Source: Micrococcaceae bacterium Sec5.1 (GTDB lineage Bacteria; Actinomycetota; Actinomycetes; Actinomycetales; Micrococcaceae). Taken from it: 64,000 nucleotides of DNA. Location: contig CP143430.1 of assembly GCA_039636795.1 (NCBI GenBank), positions 2,232,001 through 2,296,000 of the forward strand, given 5' to 3'. Within the stretch, counting starts at the first letter, position 1. Each line of letters opens with the position of its first letter. Below the pieces are notes generated by a model. It saw nothing but the letters and a program-made list of their open reading frames with translations. It was not told the DNA's origin and did not search any database. The position numbers and the translations under genes are program-made. Positions 37,553 through 45,888 of the stretch are shown here, in pieces.

Positions 37553-40399
37553 ATGTTTCTTCTTACACCTGTGATCAGTGCGGCTCTAGGAGTCGCTGCC
37601 AAACGCACGGCTGACGCTCTGTTGGACCCTCAGCACAGGCTGGAGGACCGGCTCGTGTTAGAGGAGTACGTTCAAATTGGCGATCTTATGGAAGATGAAG
37701 AAGCAGTAATCATCACTGCGGAACAGGAAAATCTCGTCCTTAATGCCCTTCGGTCCGCTGAGTGTGGGCGGCTGATTCAGACGTTCATTCTCTCTAGGAT
37801 GATCTTGGATCCTGCTGATCTGGACGGCATACGCGTCGAGTTCACTGAAGCGTTGAAGCGCCTGCTGGAGGTGGAGTTCAAAGACCAGGTCTTTATTGCT
37901 GGCGAGTTGGCACTATCCATTTGGCCGTTACTTGAAAACTTTGTGGCCCACGTTGGATCAGATGCACTGTCAAGCAACGTTAAGGGTCTACTGACTGCCA
38001 GGAGAGCCATAGACGCAGCCTCCGAGATATTGCAAGACAGCGCACCCGTTCCGTTGTACGTCCGCCAGCTCCTCGAGTCAATTTCCGATTTGGAACGCAT
38101 CAAACTTGCTAGGAATGCAGCTTCTGACATCCGTCGTGAGATCCTGAGTTCATTCGATCAGATGTATATGGAACATCTACTCGAAGGAGATTTCCGTGTG
38201 GATAAGAAGGACGTCTTTATCCACCGCACCCTAACGGAAAGAGGACAGTCCACAAAGAGTGTGGAGACGACCGAATTGCCAATAGGACCCAATGGAATTG
38301 GTAGAGTTGTTGTCCTTGGTGATCCCGGCGTTGGCAAAACGACATTACTTCGCCACATCGTTGCAGAGATCTCTGCAAACGAAGACGGGGCTATGGTGCC
38401 TATTCTTGTAACATGCAGGAACTTTAGCCCGGATAACGCCTTTGAGATGGATAAGTGGGTCACCCGCGACTTTAGAGTAGTCCGGAGCTTGAATATCGAA
38501 GGTGCAGTGATCAAAGACCTTCTGGCAACGGGTCAAGCCGTGGTCCTCTTCGACGGCTTGGATGAAGTCATTGATCCAGGCCGTCGTAGTCAGCTGGTAT
38601 CAGAGATAGAGGGCTTCGTTCGCAGATATCCGTTGTGCCCGGTCCTCGTCACAGCACGTCGAGTTGGCTATGAACGTATTGCACTAAAGGAAAACTTCCG
38701 AGTGTTCGGCCTGCAGGAGTTCACGAATGAGCAGGTTCGCGAATATGCGCGACTTTGGTTTCTTAAAAGAAATGCGCCTGAAGTCACGCCCCGCTTTCTT
38801 ATGAATTCAGAATCGATTAAAGATATCCGCTCCAACCCCCTCATGCTCTCACTGCTCTGTGATGTATACCGAGCCAGAGGTCACCTCCCGCGTAATCGCT
38901 TCGAGGTGTACGGGAACTGTGCAGATCTACTGTTCACGCGTTGGGACTCGATGAGGGATATAGAGGCACCGCCAGACCACAGAAGTTATGGAGGCAGGCT
39001 TTTCGAAGAGCTAGCGTGGTTGTTTCATTCTAGCCAAAATGCACGCTCGGGTGTGGAGGAGCGACAGTTGGTCCGGCTTTTGGCGGAGTTTTTTAGGAGA
39101 AATGCCGGCGTCGACGTTAGTGAGTCTTCAGTAAGAGCGCGTCGGTTTCTTGATTTCTGTGCTAATAGGGCTTGGTTGCTTTCTGCACAATACCGCAATG
39201 ATCGCGGTGAGAGGATTTTCAGCTTCACACACCGCACCTTCCTAGAATATTATGCAGCTCAAGCAATCGTTAAGCGTTCTGAACATCTAAATGAAATCGT
39301 CACGGCCATTCGTAATGCTTTTGTTCATGACCCCAGTTCGGTCCTTTGCGACCTGATTCTTCAATACTACGACAGCACTAAGTATGATGGCGGGGCAGAT
39401 ATACTCCTGGCGCTGCTCAAGTCCCACGAACACGAAGCCGAGCAGGCAGCCGAGGCGCGACTTTCACTGTGCCTTCGTCTCGCCGATGCCATAGCGCTAC
39501 CGAGCCATGTAATGGATGTTCTTGTTGATTCTATCCGCAGCGCATGGTCCCACATGTTAGCCTCCTCCACTCGGGAGTCGTCGTTTGCGCTATTTGCGCT
39601 GAACCGCGATGCGCGGACCAGGATTATCTTGCGCGCCAAGGAGACCTACTCATTGAGACCGCATGCCGGCAAGCGTAGCCAGGACAATTTGTCTTTTCTC
39701 GAAGGGCTTGTTGAGCGATGGGTCTGGTTCGACGCTCTCGGCATGACAGCGCTGGCAGATGAAGGGTGGACAGAATCGATCAACGAAATAATTCTGTTGG
39801 GCCACGAACATGAACCCTGGAAGTCCGGGGAGGTCCTGAGCTACATACTTCGACACGCCCTTAAATGCGAAGTGACTTTAGCGGAGGTAACATTCCAGGA
39901 CCTCCTAGCTCTCAACGCGTTTAACCAAGGTGCTCCGGGGTTGATAATAGACGCACTGTTCGCTCCACCGATGCATCCCGGTTCTCCCGTTGCCTGGGAG
40001 GACTTGGCTGTTCCCTTTAAGTCGTCAAGCAGCCGGGCTAGGAAAGTTGACTACGGGCTGGCACGACTAATCTGCGGCGCGTTGGAAGTAGGCAACTATA
40101 GGAGCTTGCAGCATGCGTCACGAGAAATGCTCTATTGGTTTGCCTTCGTCTCGTATGAATACTCAGGCGAAGCGTCCTTCTGCGAAGAAGTAGAGGATAT
40201 GGCTTTCGATCGTTCACTTCTACCTGATATTTTGGATCAACGAAGTGCTGCTGAGGGGCGCGGCAAGGTGGAATCCCAAAGAGATCCTGTTCTGGACTCC
40301 CTGCTTAACGCAGTCAACGATGTCATTCCGGACGCCCAGGACCGGCGTTGGATAAGGCAATGGATAAGAGGGAACTCATCGTTGTTGACCGATAAGTAG
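37553..40399 (+). CDS. NACHT-domain STAND NTPase, candidate anti-phage (bNACHT-like) protein
   Basis: A 948-residue protein. Residues 1-240 are predicted all-helical, starting LLTPVISAALGVAAKRTADALL, like the N-terminal helical domains that precede NACHT modules. The NTPase has a Walker A GDPGVGKTTLL (residues 256-266), Walker B VVLFDGLDEV (330-339), a sensor-like PVLVTARRVGY, and the winged-helix FSFTHRTFLEYYAAQAI. About 370 C-terminal residues, helical but unassigned, would be the sensor. NACHT proteins of this plan protect bacteria from phage; function here is inferred. No membrane segments are clear. Base composition and codon use are visibly AT-richer than in neighbouring genes, suggesting recent transfer. 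It stands alone without an obvious partner gene. Confidence 0.82.
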   Translation: MFLLTPVISAALGVAAKRTADALLDPQHRLEDRLVLEEYVQIGDLMEDEEAVIITAEQENLVLNALRSAECGRLIQTFILSRMILDPADLDGIRVEFTEALKRLLEVEFKDQVFIAGELALSIWPLLENFVAHVGSDALSSNVKGLLTARRAIDAASEILQDSAPVPLYVRQLLESISDLERIKLARNAASDIRREILSSFDQMYMEHLLEGDFRVDKKDVFIHRTLTERGQSTKSVETTELPIGPNGIGRVVVLGDPGVGKTTLLRHIVAEISANEDGAMVPILVTCRNFSPDNAFEMDKWVTRDFRVVRSLNIEGAVIKDLLATGQAVVLFDGLDEVIDPGRRSQLVSEIEGFVRRYPLCPVLVTARRVGYERIALKENFRVFGLQEFTNEQVREYARLWFLKRNAPEVTPRFLMNSESIKDIRSNPLMLSLLCDVYRARGHLPRNRFEVYGNCADLLFTRWDSMRDIEAPPDHRSYGGRLFEELAWLFHSSQNARSGVEERQLVRLLAEFFRRNAGVDVSESSVRARRFLDFCANRAWLLSAQYRNDRGERIFSFTHRTFLEYYAAQAIVKRSEHLNEIVTAIRNAFVHDPSSVLCDLILQYYDSTKYDGGADILLALLKSHEHEAEQAAEARLSLCLRLADAIALPSHVMDVLVDSIRSAWSHMLASSTRESSFALFALNRDARTRIILRAKETYSLRPHAGKRSQDNLSFLEGLVERWVWFDALGMTALADEGWTESINEIILLGHEHEPWKSGEVLSYILRHALKCEVTLAEVTFQDLLALNAFNQGAPGLIIDALFAPPMHPGSPVAWEDLAVPFKSSSSRARKVDYGLARLICGALEVGNYRSLQHASREMLYWFAFVSYEYSGEASFCEEVEDMAFDRSLLPDILDQRSAAEGRGKVESQRDPVLDSLLNAVNDVIPDAQDRRWIRQWIRGNSSLLTDK

Positions 40400-40642
40400 C
40401 GTTGCTGGCTGCGAGCATCGCCTTTCCTCAGAATTGAGGAAATAGTTGCTACGCCTACTGACAATCAAAAGTCGATTCGTAGCTACATCGTTGGAGAACG
40501 CCGCCAGATTGCGGAGTAGTCCACTCCGAATGCAGACGTGGCAGCCACCACGGCGCTGCCGGGATCCTGCCGCCCTATGATGACATGCACCTGGGGAACA
40601 ACCCAACCGCCCGGCCCGGTTACGAGATGTCGGTCGTGTAGA

Positions 40643-40903
40643 TCACTGTAATCGGTATCTGTCATCGGCATGGTCTTTGTAGTTCAGGCCCACGCAGAGG
40701 ATCTTGCCGGCCCTCGGTGACGCCGCGCGCAAGGTCACTTCGGATAGGGGAACCCGGGATTCGGTCAGACGGGCGGCACTGGCAAGGAGATCGGCGGAGG
40801 TTTCCGGTCCGATGTCGGTGAGCCCGGCTAGCGGGATGAGGTAATCGCCGTGAACTTCGCCGAGGTAGTTGTGACCCTTATACCGGTAGTTTGCGTAAGC
40901 CAT
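40643..40903 (-). pseudogene. Fumarylacetoacetate hydrolase family protein, N-terminal fragment
   Basis: Begins MAYANYRYKGHNYLGEVHGD and ends in PRAGKILCVGLNYKDHADD, the N-terminal region and the first conserved motif of the FAH domain, then runs out of homology near 40665. The catalytic metal-binding region, which lies further on in this family, is missing. It is the last piece of the minus-strand tartrate-type cluster, and the break marks the junction with the NACHT region. Confidence 0.75.
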
Positions 40904-41016
40904 TCGTTCTCTCTGGATGGTTGTGTTTGCTGATGAGGCTGCTGGGGTCGGACGTGCGAAGGGCATGGTTGTTCGCCTTGGCCGCCTCATGCAGGCGTCC
41001 GCGTCGGGAGCGGGCG

Positions 41017-41930
41017 TTAGTGTGCCGGGTGCACGCCAAAGGCGACGGCCAGTTTCATGATCTTTTCGGCGCGGCCCAGGCGGGGCAGGTCGGAACCGTC
41101 GCGGATGACGCGGCCGTTGGCTTCGAAGTCATTCATGAAGTCGGTGGCCCAGGCAACGTCTGACGGGGTGGGGCTGATGACCTCGTTGATCACGGGGGTC
41201 TGATCGATGGCCAGGCACAGCTTGCCGGTCATGCCCATGGTCACGGTGATACCGGTCTGCTCTCGAAGGATGGGGTGGTTGGTGCCTACAGTCGGGCCAT
41301 CGATGGGGCCCGGCAGATTGCCCACGCGGCTGGCAACGACGAGCTTGGCACGCGGGTACGCCATGGCCTCGGGGTAGCGGCCATGCCGGTGTCGCGGCGG
41401 AAATCGCCGGAACCGAAGGCCACGCGGAACGCACCCTGGGCCCGGGCAATGTGGTTGGCTTCCTCGATGCCGAGGGCCGATTCCACCAGCGGGATCACGG
41501 GAGTCTTGCCGTCCATGCGGTGGTAGCTCTCGGTGACCTGGTCCGCGGACTCGGTCTTGGCGAGCATCACGCCCAGCAGCCCCGTGCCGCGCAGGCCGGC
41601 CAGGTCATCGGCCCAGAACGGGCTGGTGGCGTCGTTGATCCGGACCCAGGCCTTGCCACCGGCGGTCAGCCAGTCGATGACGTTGTTCCGGGCCTGGTCC
41701 TTCTGCGAGCGGTCCACGGCATCTTCAATATCCAGGATGATCGAGTCGGCGCGGGAAACGGCCGACTGGTCAAACAGTTCCGTTTTCATGGCATTGACCA
41801 GCAGCCAGGAACGGGCGATCTCTGCGGGGATATTGCGTTCAAGGACGACGCCCGGGAGCACGTTCCTTAGGACCGGGGTGGAGTAGGAGGTGTCGTCGGT
41901 GCTTTGGGGCATGTAGGTGGGCTGGGTCAT
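41017..41930 (-). pseudogene. HpcH/HpaI aldolase-citrate lyase family protein, frameshifted
   Basis: A CitE-like protein in two frames. The first runs from MTQPTYMPQ through ADSIILDIEDAVDRSQKDQAR (metal-binding acidic motif), AWVRINDATSPFW and PLVESALGIEEANHIA to GDFRRDTGMAA. A single-base shift near 41380 then leads into AMAYPRAKLVVASRVGNLPG and the C-terminus ending FGVHPAH. Apart from that the gene is well conserved, so a sequencing error is possible. Such enzymes cleave or form C-C bonds of CoA thioesters or aldols; the substrate is unknown. Confidence 0.75.
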
Positions 41931-41946
41931 GGGTCTCCGTGCTAGG

Positions 41947-42258
41947 TCAGTTCTGTGATGGTGCTGTCGATGTCGTCCGGTAGCAGATCCCGTCTTCGGC
42001 CTCTTCCGGGTGGGCCCACACTTCGACCCCGTGTGCGGCTTCGTACATGGAGCGTGGTTGGGTGGCGTCCCCTGCGATCCAGAGCGCTGTGGAGTCTGCC
42101 ATGGCGTCATCCACGATTCCGATGCGGATGAGTTGGCCGTGCTGGCGGATCTGAACGGTCGCTCCTATGAGCCGTCGCCAGTGGAGGTGCTGGCGGAGCA
42201 TGATCCGCTCTCCGACGGCGGGTGTGCGCCCGTTTCTGGGGCCGGTCGAGGGGGTCAT
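41947..42258 (-). CDS. Small hypothetical protein coupled to the tartrate dehydrogenase gene
   Basis: A protein of about 103 residues starting MTPSTGPRNGRTPAVGERIM, with a central RRLIGATVQIRQHGQLIRIG and IVDDAMADSTALWIAGD that looks like a small beta-barrel fold. Its ATG overlaps the stop of the upstream dehydrogenase gene (ATGA), a strong sign of a genuine, translationally coupled gene. I do not recognise the family. It might be a small accessory or regulatory protein of the cluster. Confidence 0.6.
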   Translation of the reverse strand: MTPSTGPRNGRTPAVGERIMLRQHLHWRRLIGATVQIRQHGQLIRIGIVDDAMADSTALWIAGDATQPRSMYEAAHGVEVWAHPEEAEDGICYRTTSTAPSQN

Positions 42259-43334
42259 GATGCAGTCAGGGCCGATGCCACGGCTTCGCCCAGTTCCTTT
42301 GTGGTGGCATTGCCACCCATGTCGGGTGTGAGTGCCTGATGTCCATCGGCGAGCACGGTTTCCATGGCGGTGGTGATGGCGGTTGCGGCCTCGGGTTCCC
42401 CCAGGTGGTCCAGCATCATTGCGGCGCACCAGATCTGGCCGATGGGGTTGGCGATGCCCTTGCCGGCAATGTCCGGCGCGGAGCCGTGGACGGGCTCGAA
42501 GAGGCTGGGGAATTTGCGTTCGGGGTTGATGTTGCCGCTGGGGGCGATGCCGATGGTCCCGGTGCAGGCCGGTCCGAGGTCCGAGAGGATGTCGCCGAAG
42601 AGGTTGCTGGCGACGACGACGTCGAACCAGTCCGGGTGCATGACGAAGTTCGCCGCGAGGATGTCGATGTGGTATTTGTCCACCTTCAGGTCCGTGAAAC
42701 CCTTCGCCATGGCTTCCACGCGCTCGTCCCAGTAGGGCATGGTGATGGAGATGCCGTTGCTCTTCGTGGCGGAGGTCAGGTGCTTCTTGGGCCGGCTTTG
42801 GGCGAGGTCGAAGGCGTACTTGAGGATCCGGTCCACGCCGGTGCGGGTCATGACGGTTTCCTGGACCACGGTTTCGCGGTCGGTGCCTTCGAAGATTTTC
42901 CCACCGATGCTGGAGTATTCGCCTTCGGTGTTTTCGCGCACGACGTAGAAGTCCACGTCGCCCGGGACGCGCCCGGTGAGGGGGCTGGGCACCCCGGGAA
43001 GGAGCTTGACCGGGCGCAGGCTGACGTACTGGTCGAAATGGCGGCGGAACTGGAGCAGGCTTCCCCACAGCGATACGTGGTCAGGGACGACGTCGGGCCA
43101 GCCCACGGCGCCGAAGAAGATGGAGTCGAACTGGTTCAGTTCCTCAAACCACCCGTCGGGCAGCATTTTGCCGTGCCCGGCGTAGTAGTCAGCCGAGGCG
43201 TAGTCGAAGTGCTCGTATTTGAGGTTCAGGTCGAAGGCTGAGGCTGCGGCGTCCAGGACGCGCAGGCCTTCGGGCACGACTTCTGTGCCGATTCCGTCGC
43301 CGGGAATGACTGCGATGCGGTGGGGTTTCGACAT
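42255..43334 (-). CDS. ttuC: Tartrate dehydrogenase/D-malate dehydrogenase family
   Basis: A 359-residue beta-decarboxylating dehydrogenase of the isopropylmalate/isocitrate family, TtuC/DmlA branch: NAD-dependent oxidation of tartrate (to oxaloglycolate or, with decarboxylation, glycerate) or of D-malate. It has IAVIPGDGIGTEV at the N-terminus, the RENTEGEYSSIGG substrate loop, the catalytic Lys in KVDKYHID and metal-binding Asp in SNLFGDILSDLGP, and FEPVHGSAPDIAGKGIANP. Cytosolic. It sits in an operon with a tartrate dehydratase-like enzyme, which supports the tartrate-type assignment; D-malate is the main alternative. Confidence 0.85.
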   Translation of the reverse strand: MSKPHRIAVIPGDGIGTEVVPEGLRVLDAAASAFDLNLKYEHFDYASADYYAGHGKMLPDGWFEELNQFDSIFFGAVGWPDVVPDHVSLWGSLLQFRRHFDQYVSLRPVKLLPGVPSPLTGRVPGDVDFYVVRENTEGEYSSIGGKIFEGTDRETVVQETVMTRTGVDRILKYAFDLAQSRPKKHLTSATKSNGISITMPYWDERVEAMAKGFTDLKVDKYHIDILAANFVMHPDWFDVVVASNLFGDILSDLGPACTGTIGIAPSGNINPERKFPSLFEPVHGSAPDIAGKGIANPIGQIWCAAMMLDHLGEPEAATAITTAMETVLADGHQALTPDMGGNATTKELGEAVASALTAS

Positions 43335-43370
43335 CAGGGAACCTTCTTCGTCTTTGTCGGGTGTTTGGGG

Positions 43371-44318
43371 TTAGCGGTCGACCGGGTGGGCCGGTTCGCG
43401 GTTTTCGAGGACGTCGATGACGGCGTGTGCGGCAGCCAGACCGGCTCGTGCCCGTGCCTCAATCGTTTGTCCGGCGAGGTGGGAAGTGATGAGCACATTC
43501 TCCAGGCCGCGTAGGGGGCTGTCGCCGGACAGTGGTTCGCTCTCGAGCACGTCCAGCGCAGCGCCGGCGATGGTTCCGTCGTACAGCGCCGCGGCCAGGG
43601 CCTCTTCGTCCACGAGGGAGCCGCGTGCGGTGTTGATAAGGACTGCGGTGGGTTTCATTGTTTGCAGCCGGGGCGCGTCGATGAGTTTGCCGGTGCTTTG
43701 GCCTCCGCTGGTATGCAGGGAGAGGTAGTCCGCGCCGGCGATGACGGTGTCGAGATCCGTGAACTGGAACGTGGTATTCGCTGGGTCCGGGTGGGCGGTG
43801 CTGACCAGCACGTTCATGCCCAGGGCTGCGCCCAGGTTCGCGGTGGCGCGTCCGCTGGGACCGAAGCCGATAATTCCCAGGGTGGAACCCCGCAGTTCGT
43901 GGCCGGCTTCCCGGGGCCAGCCGCCCTGGCGGACAGCGGTGGTAACGTCCGCGAGATGGCGTGCGGACATGATGATCAGTCCGATGGCCAGTTCGGCGGC
44001 CGAGTGGTGGTTTGTTCCGGGGGCGTTGCAGACCCTGATTCCTTGTACGGCCGCGGCCTGGACGTCGATGGAGTCGTAGCCCACGCCGCTGCGGGCGATG
44101 ACTTTCAGGGATGCGGCGGCGGACAGCATGTCTGCTGTGACCGGTTCGCTGGCGAGGATGGCTCCGGAGATGCCGTCGAACAGTGAGCGGCGTTCCTCCA
44201 GTGTCCGTGAGCCTTTGGACGGTGCGTAGACGGGTTCCAGGCCATGGTCGCGGAGGAGGTCGTAGACGGTATCTCCGGCGTGCAGGTAGTCGGTAGTGAT
44301 GAGTATGCGCCGGGCCAT
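43371..44318 (-). CDS. D-isomer-specific 2-hydroxyacid dehydrogenase
   Basis: A 315-residue NAD-dependent dehydrogenase of the phosphoglycerate dehydrogenase group. It has VIARSGVGYDSIDV, the cofactor motif GIIGFGPSGRATA, the catalytic Arg in INTARGSLVDEEALAAAL, and a Glu/His pair around ESEPLSGDSP and ITSHLAGQT. I start it at the ATG at 44318, behind GAGGAA. It lies between the C4-dicarboxylate symporter and the tartrate dehydrogenase genes, so it may handle a hydroxypyruvate, glycerate or tartronate-type intermediate. Confidence 0.88.
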   Translation of the reverse strand: MARRILITTDYLHAGDTVYDLLRDHGLEPVYAPSKGSRTLEERRSLFDGISGAILASEPVTADMLSAAASLKVIARSGVGYDSIDVQAAAVQGIRVCNAPGTNHHSAAELAIGLIIMSARHLADVTTAVRQGGWPREAGHELRGSTLGIIGFGPSGRATANLGAALGMNVLVSTAHPDPANTTFQFTDLDTVIAGADYLSLHTSGGQSTGKLIDAPRLQTMKPTAVLINTARGSLVDEEALAAALYDGTIAGAALDVLESEPLSGDSPLRGLENVLITSHLAGQTIEARARAGLAAAHAVIDVLENREPAHPVDR

Positions 44319-44381
44319 GGTGTGGTGTTCCTCGTCGGTATAGCGGTGGGCTGGTGCTGGGTAAAGTGCACACTGGGCAGG

Positions 44382-44410
44382 GGGCCGCCCCCCGGGGAGA
44401 GAGGCGGCCC
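44382..44410 (-). terminator. Intercistronic hairpin downstream of the symporter gene
   Basis: GGGCCGCC and GGCGGCCC, perfect 8-base arms around a 13-base loop, 10 bases past the symporter stop. It may reduce read-through into the downstream dehydrogenase gene. Confidence 0.5.
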
Positions 44411-44419
44411 TGACAGGGT

Positions 44420-45793
44420 TTAGTGGGCGTCGACCGTCTCGGTCTCGACGTGGTCGTCCGTCCTTGGCGGAAGTTCGTTTTTCTTTCGACCCGATGCGTG
44501 TATCACGTTGCGGGCCTGTCCCAGGTCGAAGTCTTTCTCCCATTTGCCGACGACGACTGTTGCCAGCACGTTGCCGATGACGTTGATGAAGACGCGGCCT
44601 TCGTTCAGGAGGCGGTCAACGCCGACGATGAGGGCGAGGGCCGCGGTGGGGATCGCGCTGACGGCTCCCAGGGAGCCGGCGAGCACGATGAAGGCTCCGC
44701 CGGCGACGCCGGCTGTTCCCTTGCTGGAAATCATCATGATGCCGACCATGGCCAGCTGCTGTTCCCAGGAGAGGTGGATCCCGACGGCCTGGGCCAGGAA
44801 GACGGATGCCATGGTCAGGTAGATCGCGGATCCGTCGAGGTTGAAGGAGAACGCGGACGGGATGACGATGCCGACGGTCGGCTTGCCGACGCCCATGTTT
44901 TCGAGCTTCTTCATGACCTGCGGGAGCACGGCCTCGCTGGAGCATGTTGCCAGGGCGATCAGGAGCTCGTCTTTGAAGTAGCGCATGACGGTGAAGATGT
45001 TCAGGCCGCAGGTCCGGGCGATGATGCCGAGGACGACGAGGACGTAAACGATGCAGGTGGCGGTGAAGAGCAGGATGAGGAAGCCGAGCTGCTGAAGGCT
45101 GGTGGCCCCGTACTTGGCCACGGTAGCGGCGAGGGCGCCGAAGGTGCCGATGGGTGCCAGGCGCATGAGCCAGCCAACGATCCGGAAAATAACGGTGGAT
45201 AGGGCGCGGATGCCGCCGGTGAGCAGGACACCGGATTCGCCTGAGAGGTTCAGTGCTGCGCCGAAGACGATGGAGACCAGGAGGGCGGCCGGGATGGCGC
45301 TGCTGGTGAGGGCGCCGAAGAATGACGTGGGGATCAGGCTGTTGACGAACTCGATGCCGTCAAAGCTCTTGCCGGCGCCGGGGATCTTGTCGGCGTTCAG
45401 CTTGGACACGTCAATGTTCATGCCGTCGCCGGGGTGGAAGATGTTGGCGACAAGCAGGCCGATGAGCATCGAGATGAGGGAGAGGACGATGAAGTAACCG
45501 AGGGCCTTGATGCCGATTCGTCCTGCTTTGCGGAGGCTGTCCATGGACGCAACGCCGAGGGTGACGACGCAGAAGACGACCGGGATGATGATCATCTTGA
45601 CCAGGGCGATGAACCAGTCGCTGAGCGGGGTCAGCTGCGAGCCGACCTGCGGGATGAACATGCCTACGAGGATGCCGAGGACTCCTCCGAGGAGTACCTG
45701 GAACCAGAGTTCACGGATCAGACGCCCGAACCGGGACGACTGTTTGGGCGGGTGTGGGGAATGCTGGTGATCCTGCACAGTGTGGGAAGACAT
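44420..45793 (-). CDS. dctA: C4-dicarboxylate:cation symporter (DAACS family)
   Basis: A 457-residue symporter of the DctA/glutamate transporter fold. It has the N-terminal LIRELWFQVLLGGVLGILVG, the selectivity and gate motifs CSSEAVLPQVMKKLENMG and FSFNLDGSAIYLTMASVF, and re-entrant hairpin serines (ISSKGTAG). Eight transmembrane helices plus two hairpins are expected in the inner membrane. It imports succinate, fumarate, malate and often tartrate-like diacids with Na+ or H+. It is encoded next to the tartrate dehydratase-like gene, consistent with uptake of the substrate. Confidence 0.9.
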   Translation of the reverse strand: MSSHTVQDHQHSPHPPKQSSRFGRLIRELWFQVLLGGVLGILVGMFIPQVGSQLTPLSDWFIALVKMIIIPVVFCVVTLGVASMDSLRKAGRIGIKALGYFIVLSLISMLIGLLVANIFHPGDGMNIDVSKLNADKIPGAGKSFDGIEFVNSLIPTSFFGALTSSAIPAALLVSIVFGAALNLSGESGVLLTGGIRALSTVIFRIVGWLMRLAPIGTFGALAATVAKYGATSLQQLGFLILLFTATCIVYVLVVLGIIARTCGLNIFTVMRYFKDELLIALATCSSEAVLPQVMKKLENMGVGKPTVGIVIPSAFSFNLDGSAIYLTMASVFLAQAVGIHLSWEQQLAMVGIMMISSKGTAGVAGGAFIVLAGSLGAVSAIPTAALALIVGVDRLLNEGRVFINVIGNVLATVVVGKWEKDFDLGQARNVIHASGRKKNELPPRTDDHVETETVDAH

Positions 45794-45840
45794 CTTGGGT
45801 GCTCCTTTGCACGTCAGACAGAGAAGTTAGCGGTGGTTGC

Positions 45841-45873
45841 CTGGTCCCGGGCAGTTCTGCTGCCCGGGACCAG
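45841..45873 (-). terminator. Intercistronic hairpin between dehydratase and symporter genes
   Basis: CTGGTCCCGGGCAG and its perfect complement (14-base arms, 5-base loop) in the gap after the dehydratase stop. No T-tract; an attenuator or an mRNA-stabilising element in the operon is plausible. Confidence 0.55.
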
Positions 45874-45888
45874 ACAGGTGTGGGTGGT

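Noticed and set aside
40483..40671. A 62-codon minus-strand frame between the NACHT and FAH genes
   Set aside because: It has a plausible start but no ribosome binding site, no recognisable family, and it overlaps the FAH fragment.
41947..43068. A 373-codon minus-strand frame overlapping the tartrate dehydrogenase
   Set aside because: Its upstream two thirds are Arg/His/Pro-rich shadow of the ttuC gene; only the last 103 codons, from the ATGA overlap, are kept as a gene.
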